From Gordoniibacillus chartarius (lineage in GTDB: Bacteria; Bacillota; Bacilli; Paenibacillales; NBRC-103111), in contig NZ_JBHLWN010000012.1 in the NCBI RefSeq assembly GCF_042432825.1, positions 35,612 to 99,611 of the forward strand: DNA of 64,000 nt, written 5' to 3'. This document shows positions 17,901-26,002 of the stretch, piece after piece; the stretch's first letter is position 1; the number at the start of each line of letters is the position of its first letter. Position numbers and translations under genes: made by a program. A model generated the notes under the pieces. That model did not search any database. It saw only the letters and a list, made by a program, of their open reading frames with translations, and was not told where the DNA came from.

Positions 17901-18020
17901 GACAAAATGTACGAGCTGCAGCAGCGCAAACGCAGACTGATCGACGATGTCATTCAGCCGGGCGAAGAGGCGCTTTCCGGATTGACGGAGCAGGAGCTTC
18001 GCGAGATTTTAACGATATGA
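14997..18020 (+). CDS. SNF2-family DEAD/DEAH ATPase (RapA-like)
   Basis: A 1007-residue SNF2 helicase. The N-terminal 500 residues are the SNF2-associated region with no enzyme motif. The ATPase core begins near residue 555: ADDMGLGKTLQSIAYL (Walker A, about 575), VAPASLTYNWLNEL, FILDEAQAFKN (motif II with DEAQ), LTGTPMENR, and in the second lobe LFLISLKAGGTGLNLT and MDRAHRIGQ (motif VI). Such proteins translocate on double-stranded DNA and remodel protein-DNA complexes; a role in transcription or repair is probable but unproven. The PHP phosphatase gene follows 53 bases downstream. Confidence 0.92.
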   Translation: MSYDEEQQSARSRGKSYTSLLYPHGETPVDDEGLVRGILGLFGSGRSSRSTAGRYIADTRTTLAVEFTLSPIAAGSRRTMLGIDMKIGPKRLYIVQKLREFLRAVERGQAFPITKGFVYDPAKHVLLPEDHAVVRKLIDLMNHEEWYYDSVNLSNGGMARTAGDRTLTVPPDAWEELIPLAAQSQHALLEHGGAAYPTFLVADEPLPLEFRLDELPEEGCRLTVRGLEQMTVLEAYGLALSGHRLFRMEPEQARQLAELKQLLERADQQHVEILSGQLDAFVEKAIPGLMKLGNVRIAQAVTDRIVVLPLKARLYLDRVKDRLLAGLEFQYGDIVIDPLNTEHSRRGERRILMRDGDREGRIMELLERGGFVQTAGGFFIDDEETEYGFLYHIVPELEKLVDIYATSAVKARLVTDLKPPRVTVNVDERVDWLEIRFDMSGIPQSVIRDIVSSLEVKRQYYRMPEGALLPLESAEFQDLVRLLNELGVRKGDLNANMELRVPAVRGLRLLESEPSYGSSVKIGKSLRELLEHLRHPERLDFPVPASLESVLRDYQKFGYGWMKALAHYGFGGVLADDMGLGKTLQSIAYLVSELQDIRDRGEPALIVAPASLTYNWLNELRRFAPEVRAVVADGERQERSHKLTREAIGQADVIITSYPLLRIDAELYAGRMFHTFILDEAQAFKNASTQTAQAVKVIQARQRFALTGTPMENRLEELWSIYAVVFPELFPNRKRFGELSQEEVARRIRPFLLRRLKRDVLKELPEKIESMAACELLPEQKQLYAAHLAKLQHDAYKHLNEDDFGFQKNRIKILAGLTRLRQLICHPALFVEGYTGSSAKFELLFELVEECRAAGRRLLVFSQFTEMLDLIGRELAYRGVSHFYLDGHTPAAERVQLCSRFNEGERELFLISLKAGGTGLNLTGADTVVLYDLWWNPAVELQAMDRAHRIGQKNVVQVIRLIAQGTIEDKMYELQQRKRRLIDDVIQPGEEALSGLTEQELREILTI

Positions 18021-18073
18021 CGGTTACAGACAGATAGGGCGTTAGGGAGATAGGGAGAGGAGACGGGAGACCT

Positions 18074-18772
18074 ATGATCGATATTCATTGTCATATTCTT
18101 TGGGGCGTCGACGACGGGGCGAGCGATCTAGAGGAATCGGTACAGATGGCACGGGTTGCTGTGGAGGAAGGCATCAAGACAATCGTGGCGACGCCGCATT
18201 TTACGAACGACTTGATGGTAAAGATCGACGTGGTCCGGCGCAAGGTGCAGGAGCTGCAGGCGACGCTGGACGAGCTCGGCATTCCGCTGACGCTGAGGGC
18301 GGGAAACGAGATCCGGCTGGAAAGTGCGGATTTCGTCTATCGTTACGCGGAGCAGGGTACGTTCGGATATCTCGATGCGGAGCGGCGATACGTGCTCGTG
18401 GAGGAGCCGTGGGGCGGTTATTTGCCGGAATCGCCGGACATCGTCCGGTGGTTCGTGAGCCGGGGCACGACGCCGATTATCACGCATCCGGAGCGGCATC
18501 CTTTTTTTCGTGAAAATCCTGCTTTGTTGACGGCACTGCTCGAGCTCGGCGCCTGGACGCAGGTGTCGGCCGACAGCTTGCTCGGCAAGAATGGCGATGA
18601 TGCACAGGCGTTCGCGGTACAGCTGCTGAACGAGGACCGGGTGCATACGCTGGCGTCGGACGCGCATAACATCCGGCGCAAGCCGAACCTCGGGGAAGGG
18701 TTCCGCCGGATTCGCGAGCACGCGGGCGACGGCAAGGCGGACGCGATCCTGGAGCGGATGAGCCGCATCTAA
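18074..18772 (+). CDS. CpsB/YwqE-type PHP tyrosine phosphatase
   Basis: A 232-residue PHP-domain protein. MIDIHCHILWGVDDGASD holds the first metal ligands (HxH) and Asp, ATPHF the next His, GNEIRL the Glu, THPERHPFF another His and SDAHNI the final Asp-His pair. These features match CpsB/CapC/YwqE manganese-dependent tyrosine phosphatases that dephosphorylate capsule kinases. No kinase or capsule gene is next to it, so the partner is elsewhere or the substrate differs. It probably shares transcription with the SNF2 gene. Confidence 0.87.
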   Translation: MIDIHCHILWGVDDGASDLEESVQMARVAVEEGIKTIVATPHFTNDLMVKIDVVRRKVQELQATLDELGIPLTLRAGNEIRLESADFVYRYAEQGTFGYLDAERRYVLVEEPWGGYLPESPDIVRWFVSRGTTPIITHPERHPFFRENPALLTALLELGAWTQVSADSLLGKNGDDAQAFAVQLLNEDRVHTLASDAHNIRRKPNLGEGFRRIREHAGDGKADAILERMSRI

Positions 18773-18791
18773 CCGCATAGACGTAAAAAAG

Positions 18792-18829
18792 GGAAAAGCG
18801 TTCCGAGCGTTGCTCGAGAATGCTTTTCC
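18792..18829. terminator. Hairpin between convergent genes
   Basis: GGAAAAGC (18792-18799) pairs with GCTTTTCC (18822-18829), with further pairing GAGCGTTGCTC inside. It is flanked by an A-run on the left and lies between the PHP phosphatase gene and the minus-strand exported-protein gene. Confidence 0.75.
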
Positions 18830-18855
18830 TATATGAGGAAGAGGAGAAACCAAAG

Positions 18856-19935
18856 TTAAGGGTAAAATCTTCCGACTCCGCCGAGTGAGTCGTAGCGGAT
18901 ATAGCGGACGCCGTCCTGATCGACGGCCATATACGAGTCGCCGGGCTTGCTCCAGACGTGGTAGCCGATAACGGCAAGCGGTACGGTGACTTTGCCGTCG
19001 TACAGCTCCGCGACGTAGAGGAGGCGCGATTTGCCGGAGAGCGTTTTCTTCACGCTGTCGAAGGAAGCGAGGCTGAGCGGCTTGCCCGTTACCCAAGTGA
19101 TCCGGTCGTACGGATCGAACTCAGGGAGCAGCGCCTTAGCCTGCACTTGGGCGGCTTGGTCGGGTTGACCGGTTAGGCCGGGGGTGCCGGCTTTGTCGGC
19201 TGCCGGTTTGTTTCCGGTGTTGGACTTCGGGAACAGCGTCTCGTCCGCCGGGAGCTTCTCACCGGTCTTGGCATCCAAATAGACGACCTCGCCATTCAGC
19301 GTCAGCTTCCATAGGGCATGCATCGGTCCGGCGTACAGCCGCTCTTTGCGGCTTAACCGGTCGTTCAGAAATTCGGCCAGATTCATGGAAGAAGGAATGA
19401 GTTCCTGCTGCACCAAAGCTTGGTACAGCGTCGTTAAGCTGAACAGAGGACGCGGGCCGGTTCCGTATTCAATCAGCTTGAATGTGCCTTCCGGCGAAGC
19501 GCCGACGATCATGTAGCCGACCTCTTTGCCGCCCTCGACGAACAGAACGATGTAGCCGTGCGTGCCGGGACCGAGCGGATAGCTCGTCCAGCTCGCGTTC
19601 TTCCAGGCGCTGAAGCCGCTTTCGCGGGCGAGCGCCTGGCGCCACCGGTCGATCGAATCGTCGAGATCGACCGCCGGCTTCGCCGCCGCTGACGCAGGCG
19701 GCGAGTCTTGCGCCGCGGCGGCTGCAGCGGCGCTTTCCGGCGCCGGCTGCTCCGCAGGCGCCGATGGCTGGGGCGCGGCAGGCGGTTCGGCTGCCGAGGC
19801 TGGTTCGGCCGCCTGCACGGCAGCGGCCGGAGCGGCGGCGGCGTCCGCCCCGGGATCGAGGTCGGACAGCGCCGGAAGGGCGAAGGAGAAGCCGACTGCC
19901 AGAAGCAGGGCGGCTGTCCAAAGCGATGGTCGCAT
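18856..19935 (-). CDS. Exported protein with Ala/Pro-rich linker, unknown function
   Basis: A 359-residue protein I do not recognise. A hydrophobic signal or anchor (PSLWTAALLLAVGFSFALPAL) occupies residues 3-23, followed by a low-complexity Ala/Pro/Glu-rich linker to about residue 92. The remaining 265 residues form the mature domain, with FSAWKNASWTSYPLG and HGYIVLFV near 105-130 and a Tyr/Trp-rich C-terminus. It is probably tethered outside the membrane and uses the linker to cross the wall. The Ala/Pro part is very GC-rich at the DNA level. Start 19935 has TAGGTGAC upstream. It is isolated on the minus strand. Confidence 0.65.
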   Translation of the reverse strand: MRPSLWTAALLLAVGFSFALPALSDLDPGADAAAAPAAAVQAAEPASAAEPPAAPQPSAPAEQPAPESAAAAAAAQDSPPASAAAKPAVDLDDSIDRWRQALARESGFSAWKNASWTSYPLGPGTHGYIVLFVEGGKEVGYMIVGASPEGTFKLIEYGTGPRPLFSLTTLYQALVQQELIPSSMNLAEFLNDRLSRKERLYAGPMHALWKLTLNGEVVYLDAKTGEKLPADETLFPKSNTGNKPAADKAGTPGLTGQPDQAAQVQAKALLPEFDPYDRITWVTGKPLSLASFDSVKKTLSGKSRLLYVAELYDGKVTVPLAVIGYHVWSKPGDSYMAVDQDGVRYIRYDSLGGVGRFYP

Positions 19936-20049
19936 CCGTTACGTCACCTACCATTCTATGCTTTGATTGTACTAGCTATGTCATAAAAAGGTTGTTGTTT
20001 GTTGTCCTATGGAATTTAGGAACTTTTAGCGACTGGCGTCAGCTTATGC

Positions 20050-21369
20050 CTAAGTTTGGGCAGCTTCGGCCTGCAGATGAAAGAAACCGCAGTTGATGAC
20101 GGAAACTTCGATGCGCGGCCGGTATTGCCAGTCGATTTCCCGCTTGCGGTTGTCGTACTGCGCTTCGATATCCGGCTTCTGCTCGGGGTCGGCGTTCTGC
20201 AGCAGCGTTCCGTAATAGGCGTCAATCCGCTCCAGCTCCTCCCGCAGATGTTCGCCGGCCAGCTCGGCCCATCTGTGGTCGTAGCTCCGCACGGTTTGCT
20301 CCACGTGCGCTTCCAGACGCGCCGCCGCTTCGCCGTACGGCAGCACGTCCGGAAGCAGGCGAATGTTGTCCGGCAGCCGCGCGGTCAGCTTGCGCTTCAG
20401 CAGCTCCTCCTCAAAGAAGCGCTCGCGGATGATCCCGGATGCAAGCCCGATCGCCAGCGAATGCACCTCACTCCGCTTCATATCGCAGACGAGCTCGACC
20501 TTGAAATTGACGTGCAGCCACGTCTCATAGGCAGGCGCGCGTCCATTCGCCGTTTCGCGGGGCTCCTCGAACATCCGGACGAAGCGCCCCCGCGTCTTCG
20601 CCGATTGGAACAGCTGCTGCAGCCTGCGCGAGCCGAACGTCACGTCGTCCGTCGGCACGCGGGCCGTTACCGTAGTCGGCACGAAGCCGAAATAGCGGCC
20701 AAGAATGCTGTCCGACGTGCCGGGGGCGCCTTGCACCGCGGAGACGACCGCGCCGGTTCCCGGAGCGGGTGGTCCGCCGATGCCAGGGCGCGAGGCAGGT
20801 GCGGAGGGCCCCATTTGGCCTCCCGGGGCTGAGCGATATCCGGCAGCTGTCCCGGACGATACGGCAGCTCCGGATGTCCCGGATCGCGCAGCAATCCCGC
20901 CTGCTCCCACCACACCGGCACCCGAGGCCGAACCGATACCCGAGGCCGAACCGGCACCCGTAGTCGCCGCGGCTCCCCCGGTTGGGCCAGCCGCACCTCC
21001 GCCCGCCGCAGCGCTGCTTGCAGAACCGCCGCCGGCAGGGGCCGCACTCGCGAGCCCTGCTGCGGAACCTTGCGCCCCCGGCCCGGCAGCGGGCTGTCCC
21101 GGCTGACCGGGCCGCCCGCCGCCCGAGAACGGCTTCGCTGATTTCAAGGCTTGGTAGGCGGGCGGGTCGAAGACGAACGTCATCGTCATCGTTTCCGCCG
21201 GCGCGCCGGTGCGCTCCACGAACCCCCAATAATACGCCCGGTTCGTCAGCTCCTTATCGGCCTCAACCGATAGCTTGACGGTGACATGGGTCGGCGCCTT
21301 CTCCACAATGTCGCATTGATACGCTTCCAAATAAGCATGCACGAAGCTGCGGATTTGCTCGGCATTCAT
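20050..21369 (-). CDS. yqhG: YqhG family protein with large low-complexity insert
   Basis: A 439-residue homologue of YqhG. The first 80 residues (MNAEQIRSFVHAYLEAYQCDI, then ELTNRAYYWGFVERTGAP) and the last 220 match the B. subtilis protein, which is about 265 residues. Between residues about 82 and 218 lies a Gly/Ala/Ser/Pro-rich insert with repeats such as SASGIGSASGAGVVGAGG, without counterpart in the B. subtilis protein. The ATG at 21369 overlaps the helicase stop by ATGA and has GGAGGTGAG upstream. Function is unknown; the conserved pairing with the YqhH helicase suggests they work together. Confidence 0.8.
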   Translation of the reverse strand: MNAEQIRSFVHAYLEAYQCDIVEKAPTHVTVKLSVEADKELTNRAYYWGFVERTGAPAETMTMTFVFDPPAYQALKSAKPFSGGGRPGQPGQPAAGPGAQGSAAGLASAAPAGGGSASSAAAGGGAAGPTGGAAATTGAGSASGIGSASGAGVVGAGGIAARSGTSGAAVSSGTAAGYRSAPGGQMGPSAPASRPGIGGPPAPGTGAVVSAVQGAPGTSDSILGRYFGFVPTTVTARVPTDDVTFGSRRLQQLFQSAKTRGRFVRMFEEPRETANGRAPAYETWLHVNFKVELVCDMKRSEVHSLAIGLASGIIRERFFEEELLKRKLTARLPDNIRLLPDVLPYGEAAARLEAHVEQTVRSYDHRWAELAGEHLREELERIDAYYGTLLQNADPEQKPDIEAQYDNRKREIDWQYRPRIEVSVINCGFFHLQAEAAQT

Positions 21370-23195
21370 CGGTCCGCGCTCACCTCCCCGGAGCCGGCTG
21401 CTTGGCCTCCGCCGCCCGCCGCAATTGGGACAACGGCCCCGCCTACGGCGTCCAATAAACCGGAGAACGGCTGATCGGCGGTTTGTTCCGTTTCTTCGCA
21501 TACCGCACGGAATTCGTTGCCGAGCTCGTCGAGCCGCCGCCGCAGTTCGTCATCGGAGCGGGACTCCATCGCCAATTTGAACAGGGAGGTTTCCAGCGAC
21601 GTCTTCTTGTCGAATCGCTCCAGAATCGTGTCCAGCTCGCCGATGACCGCTTCGAACATGTTGATTTTCTCGTGCAGCAGGGAAAGGATATGCTCTTCGA
21701 TGGTCCGCTTCGTTGACAAGTTGTAAATTTTCACGTCATGCTGCTGGCCGAGCCGGTGCACGCGCCCGATCCGCTGCTCGACGCGCATCGGGTTCCACGG
21801 CAGATCGAAGTTGATCATGTGATGGCAAAATTGCAGGTTGATCCCTTCGCCGCCGGCTTCCGTCGCGACCAGCACCTGCGCCCGGCTCTTGAACAGATCC
21901 ATCATCCAGTCCTTCTTGCCGCGGTTCATTCCGCCCCGGTACGGAACGGCGATCAGCTTCGCTTCTTTGAAATAGGAGAGCAAATACTCCTGCGTGGCGC
22001 GATATTCCGTGAACACAATGACCTTGTCGTTAATTTCGCGGATAAGCTCCATCGCCTTCTCGGCCTTTGTGTTGGCGGTGATCGCCTTGATTTTGCTCAC
22101 AAGCTCCCAGATGCGGGCGCGCTGCGGCGAGTCCTCGGCCGTCTTCTTGAACAAGTTGACGAGAGTGATGAACACGGCGTCGCGCGACGAGCACACTTCC
22201 CGCTGCAGCGTGACGAGCGCCAGCATCGAGGCGATATCGCCTTTCGTTTCTTCGTATCGGGTCCGGACGAAATCGGTCACGCCGTCGTAAAGCGCCTGCT
22301 CTTCGGGAGACAGCTCAAGCTCCACGTTGCGAACGATCCGTTTGGTAAAATGCACCCCGCCGTCGCCCCGCCGGTTGCGGATCATCACCTTGGACAGCTC
22401 CTGCTGCAGCAGACCTTCGTTCTTCGGCGTCCGCTTGGACAGCACGAAATTGGACTTGAAGTTCGTCTGCGCGCCGAGCTGACCGGGCTTGAGCAGCGTA
22501 ATCAAGTTGTACAGCTCCTTCAGATCGTTCTGAATCGGCGTGGCGGTGAGGAGCAGGCAATATTTTTTGCGGAGCTCGGTTACGAACTGATAGTTGGTCG
22601 TTTTTTTGTTTTTCAGCTTGTGCGCCTCGTCGATGATGACCATATCGTAGTCGAGTCCGAGTACGATATCGCGGTGCGGATCGCGTTTGGCCGTGTCCAT
22701 GGAAGCGACGATAATGTCGGTAGACTGCCACATATACGATTTCTTCTGGGCGGCGGCGGGAATGCCGAACTTCTGGTTCAGCTCGCGCACCCATTGCAGG
22801 ACGAGCGAGGCGGGGACGAGAATGAGCGCCCGCTTGACCAGCCCGCGCACCAAATATTCTTTAAGGATAAGTCCGGCTTCGATCGTCTTGCCGAGTCCCA
22901 CCTCGTCGGCGAGAATGGCGCGGCCGCGCATGTCGTACAGCACCCGCTTGGCCGTCTCGATCTGATGCGCCATCGGCGTCAGCTCGGTCACGTACCGCAA
23001 ACATTGCAAATCCTCGAAGCTGTGGATGAGCTCCGACTGCTCCGCTTCGTAAGCCAGCTTGAACATGGCCCATGGATCCCAAGGCCCGCCTTGGTCGCTC
23101 CGGCTCTGCAGCTCCTGCAGCAGGCTGCGGTCCATATGCAATTGAAGCCCATCCTGGATCGGGCGGACGCCCGGTTGAAGCATCATGTCGCTCAT
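21366..23195 (-). CDS. yqhH: YqhH SNF2-family helicase
   Basis: A 609-residue SNF2/RapA-type ATPase corresponding to YqhH. Motifs are ADEVGLGKTIEAGLI (Walker A, near 96), IIDEAHKLKNKKT (DEAH, near 190), LLTATPIQN, FTEYRATQEYLLSYF, ATEAGGEGINLQFC and MRVEQRIGRVHRLGQ. It lacks the long N-terminal region of the SNF2 gene at 14,997. The pair yqhH-yqhG lies divergent to gcv-lip genes in B. subtilis; here the neighbour across the divergent promoter region is lipM, so part of that synteny is kept. Confidence 0.9.
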   Translation of the reverse strand: MSDMMLQPGVRPIQDGLQLHMDRSLLQELQSRSDQGGPWDPWAMFKLAYEAEQSELIHSFEDLQCLRYVTELTPMAHQIETAKRVLYDMRGRAILADEVGLGKTIEAGLILKEYLVRGLVKRALILVPASLVLQWVRELNQKFGIPAAAQKKSYMWQSTDIIVASMDTAKRDPHRDIVLGLDYDMVIIDEAHKLKNKKTTNYQFVTELRKKYCLLLTATPIQNDLKELYNLITLLKPGQLGAQTNFKSNFVLSKRTPKNEGLLQQELSKVMIRNRRGDGGVHFTKRIVRNVELELSPEEQALYDGVTDFVRTRYEETKGDIASMLALVTLQREVCSSRDAVFITLVNLFKKTAEDSPQRARIWELVSKIKAITANTKAEKAMELIREINDKVIVFTEYRATQEYLLSYFKEAKLIAVPYRGGMNRGKKDWMMDLFKSRAQVLVATEAGGEGINLQFCHHMINFDLPWNPMRVEQRIGRVHRLGQQHDVKIYNLSTKRTIEEHILSLLHEKINMFEAVIGELDTILERFDKKTSLETSLFKLAMESRSDDELRRRLDELGNEFRAVCEETEQTADQPFSGLLDAVGGAVVPIAAGGGGQAAGSGEVSADR

Positions 23196-23428
23196 GGTGT
23201 CCTCCTGAGTCGGAATGCTGTGCGGCTTTCGCAGATTTACTTGTTAGTATGTACCAGCGGAGGTGCTTTCATAACTTGGAAGCGCGGAAGCCGTAGGTCA
23301 TCGGTTTCGAGTGCGGCGTTTGCTTCGGCCCCGGGTGTATGTCTGTGCGTCGTTCGCCTTCACAAGCGTTGGCGGATTTAGTAAGATTAGAGCATTCCCG
23401 GATTGGGCTTGGTAAAGGAGAAAGACGA

Positions 23429-24271
23429 ATGAGCGATACGTGGCGGTTTGTGCATACGGGTCATCAAGGACCCGCTTATAATATGGCGGTTGACGAGGCG
23501 ATTTTGACGGCAGTAAGCGAGGGCAGCGTGCCTCCGACCGTGCGGTTTTACGGCTGGGCGCCGGCGACACTGTCGATCGGCTATTTTCAGAAGTCGGCGG
23601 AGCTGGACTTCGATGCGATCGCCCGCGAGGGGGTAGGGTTCGTGCGCCGTCCGACGGGCGGCCGTGCGGTGCTGCACGATATGGAGCTGACGTACAGCAT
23701 CATCGTGCCGGAGTCGTACCCGGGCATTCCGGCGAATGTGACGGAGGCGTACCGCGTGCTCAGCGAAGGGCTGCTGCGCGGGTTTCAAGGGCTCGGGCTC
23801 GACGCCCGAATGGTGTCGCTGGCCACGGAAGAGGAGAAGACGCAGTATGCATCTGCCGGCTCGGCGGCATGCTTCGATTCGCCGTCCTGGTACGAGCTCG
23901 TCGTGGAAGGGCGCAAGGTCGCCGGCAGCGCCCAGACCCGGCATAAGGGCGTTGTCCTGCAGCACGGATCGATTCTGCTCGATATGGATGTGGACCGGCT
24001 GTTCCGGCTGCTGACCTTCTCCAGCGAGAAGGTGGCGGAGCGGATGAAGCGCAGCTTCACGCAGAAGGCCGTCGCCATTAACGATGTTCTGCGGGAGATG
24101 GGGCGGCCGGCCGCCCGGCTCCCGGATGTGGAGGCGTCGTTTCGCGCAGGCATCGCCGAAGCGCTCGGCGTTACGCTGGCGGACGGGGAGCTGAGCGGAG
24201 CGGAGCGGGCGCTGGCAGCGAAGCTTGCGGCCGAGAAGTACGGCACGGAGGAGTGGAACAGACGGCGATAG
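23429..24271 (+). CDS. lipM: Octanoyl-[GcvH]:protein N-octanoyltransferase-type lipM
   Basis: A 280-residue protein very similar to B. subtilis LipM (YqhM), the octanoyltransferase that moves octanoate from acyl carrier protein to GcvH at the start of lipoate synthesis. Visible are RFYGWAPATLSIGYFQ, RRPTGGRAVLHD, the catalytic Cys148 in AACFDSPSWYELV and the Lys in GRKVAGSAQTR near 163. Cys148 in this position separates LipM from LipL and from lipoate-protein ligases. ATG 23429 has AAAGGAG seven bases upstream; an upstream GTG frame is non-coding in character. The next gene is 124 bases downstream. Confidence 0.9.
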   Translation: MSDTWRFVHTGHQGPAYNMAVDEAILTAVSEGSVPPTVRFYGWAPATLSIGYFQKSAELDFDAIAREGVGFVRRPTGGRAVLHDMELTYSIIVPESYPGIPANVTEAYRVLSEGLLRGFQGLGLDARMVSLATEEEKTQYASAGSAACFDSPSWYELVVEGRKVAGSAQTRHKGVVLQHGSILLDMDVDRLFRLLTFSSEKVAERMKRSFTQKAVAINDVLREMGRPAARLPDVEASFRAGIAEALGVTLADGELSGAERALAAKLAAEKYGTEEWNRRR

Positions 24272-24395
24272 AACGCTGCCTGCCGGAAACGAGGGAATCG
24301 GCAAGGCGCGGTTGCGGGCGACGCTTCCCGCCCGAACCCCGGCATGCATCCATCTGAGCGAAGGGGATATTACCAATAAGGAAGGAGTGCTGCTC

Positions 24396-25256
24396 ATGCC
24401 GCTGGAACGCGAACGCCAAGTTATCGAAGCAACACAGGGGCTCCCCGCCACCGCCCAGTCGCTGGCAAACGATCTGCGAGACCTCGGCGTCGAGCCGGGC
24501 ATGCCGCTGATCGTGCACTCGTCGCTCAGCTCGCTCGGCTGGGTCGTCGGCGGAGCGCAGGCTGTCGTTATGGCGCTGGCCCAGGCCGTCGGCGAAGAAG
24601 GCACGCTGCTCATGCCGACCCAGACCGGAGGCTTATCGGAGCCCTCCGTATGGCAGAATCCGCCGGTCCCCGAGGCTTGGTGGCCGATCATCCGCGAGCA
24701 TATGCCCGCGTTCGATCCCGGCTTAACGCCTACGCGCGGCATGGGAGCGATCGTGGAGACGTTTCGGACTTGGCCAGGCACGCTGCGGAGCGCCCATCCC
24801 CAGCTCTCCTTCGCCGCACGCGGGAAGCTGGCCGGCGCGCTGCTCGCCGGACAGACGCTGAACGACGGATTGGGCGAACGCTCTCCGCTCGCCCGGCTGT
24901 ACGACCATGACGGCTGGGTGCTGCTGCTCGGTGTCGGACATGACAATAACACCTCGATTCATTTGGCCGAATACCGGGCGCATTACCCGGGCAAAGAGCA
25001 GCGGGAATATGCGGCGCCGGTTATGATCGACGGGCGGCGCGAATGGACGACGTACTTGGACATTCAATTCGTGACGGACGATTTTCCCGCTATCGGGGAC
25101 GCGTTCGCACAAGCGACGGGGCTCGTCGCGCACGGGAAAGTAGGTCAAGCGCAGGCGCTGCTCATGCCGCAGCGGGAGCTGGTCGATTACGCGGTTATGT
25201 GGATGGGGCTGCATCGCGGCATCCATACGGATCTTATGGGGGAGGGGACGGAATGA
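24396..25256 (+). CDS. AAC(3)-family N-acetyltransferase
   Basis: A 286-residue member of the aminoglycoside 3-N-acetyltransferase / YokD family, which uses acetyl-CoA. Family blocks are PLIVHSSLSSLGWVVGGAQAV near residue 34, TLLMPTQTGGLSEP near 70, GMGAIVETFRTWPG near 115, AHPQLSFAARGK near 131 and LLGVGHDNNTSIHLAEY near 180. Chromosomal members often do not give clinical resistance, so the natural substrate is open. The ATG at 24396 is 8 bases after GAAGGAG. It overlaps the metallophosphatase by ATGA, so the two are coupled. Confidence 0.88.
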   Translation: MPLERERQVIEATQGLPATAQSLANDLRDLGVEPGMPLIVHSSLSSLGWVVGGAQAVVMALAQAVGEEGTLLMPTQTGGLSEPSVWQNPPVPEAWWPIIREHMPAFDPGLTPTRGMGAIVETFRTWPGTLRSAHPQLSFAARGKLAGALLAGQTLNDGLGERSPLARLYDHDGWVLLLGVGHDNNTSIHLAEYRAHYPGKEQREYAAPVMIDGRREWTTYLDIQFVTDDFPAIGDAFAQATGLVAHGKVGQAQALLMPQRELVDYAVMWMGLHRGIHTDLMGEGTE

Positions 25257-26002
25257 CGCTGCATCGTATTGCAGTCATCTCCGATATTCACGGTAATATG
25301 ACGGCGGCCAGTGCCGTCTTGGACGACATCGGGACACGCGGTATCGAAGACATTATTTGCCTGGGCGATCTTGTCGGCAAAGGTCCCCATTCTCCGGAGG
25401 CGGTCGACCTGATGCGCGAGAAGTGCCGGCTGATCGTGCGGGGAAATTGGGACGATTTCATATCGAATCCGACGGAAGACCCGACCTTACGCTGGCATCA
25501 AATGCGTCTCGGCGAAGAACGGCTCCGCTACTTGAAAATGCTGCCGCTCTCCGTCGACCTTCGGCTCAGCGGACGTCTGATCCGGCTGTACCACGCCTCG
25601 GCGAAGAGCATCTACCACCGCGTTCAGCCATGGGAGCCGATCGAGGAGCGGATGGCGATGTTTGCCAATACCGAGCTGACGGGCACGGCGGACGATCAGG
25701 CCGCAGAGCCGGATGTCGTCGGGTACGGGGACGTGCACAATGCGTTCGTCCAGCATTTGAACGGGCGCGTCCTGTTCAATACCGGCTCCGTCGGCAACCC
25801 GCTCGATGTGACGCAAGCCGCTTACGCCATACTGGAGGGCGACCGGGCAAGCACCGGCTTGAAGCCGTTCTCCATCCAGCTGGTCCGGGTGCCTTACGAC
25901 ATCGAGCAGGCGGTTCGGGATGCCGAGGAGCTTGGCATGCCGTCGCTCGACGCCTATGCCAAAGAGCTCCGCACGGCCAAATATCGGGGTCTCAAGTCTT
26001 AA
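25253..26002 (+). CDS. Metallophosphatase family protein
   Basis: A 249-residue calcineurin-like phosphoesterase of the YfcE/MJ0936 type. IAVISDIHGNMTAAS gives the D-x-H pair at residues 11-13, CLGDLVGKGPHSP gives GD, RGNWDDF gives GN(W)D, and GYGDVHNAFV with LFNTGSVGNP complete the metal site. It is coupled to the acetyltransferase gene by ATGA. Its stop overlaps the stop of the convergent dat gene by four bases, with no room for an independent terminator. The substrate is unknown. Confidence 0.87.
   Translation: MTLHRIAVISDIHGNMTAASAVLDDIGTRGIEDIICLGDLVGKGPHSPEAVDLMREKCRLIVRGNWDDFISNPTEDPTLRWHQMRLGEERLRYLKMLPLSVDLRLSGRLIRLYHASAKSIYHRVQPWEPIEERMAMFANTELTGTADDQAAEPDVVGYGDVHNAFVQHLNGRVLFNTGSVGNPLDVTQAAYAILEGDRASTGLKPFSIQLVRVPYDIEQAVRDAEELGMPSLDAYAKELRTAKYRGLKS

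Noticed and set aside
21738..23381. 547-codon open frame antisense to yqhH
   Set aside because: Shadow of the helicase gene; composition is not protein-like and no family motif is seen.
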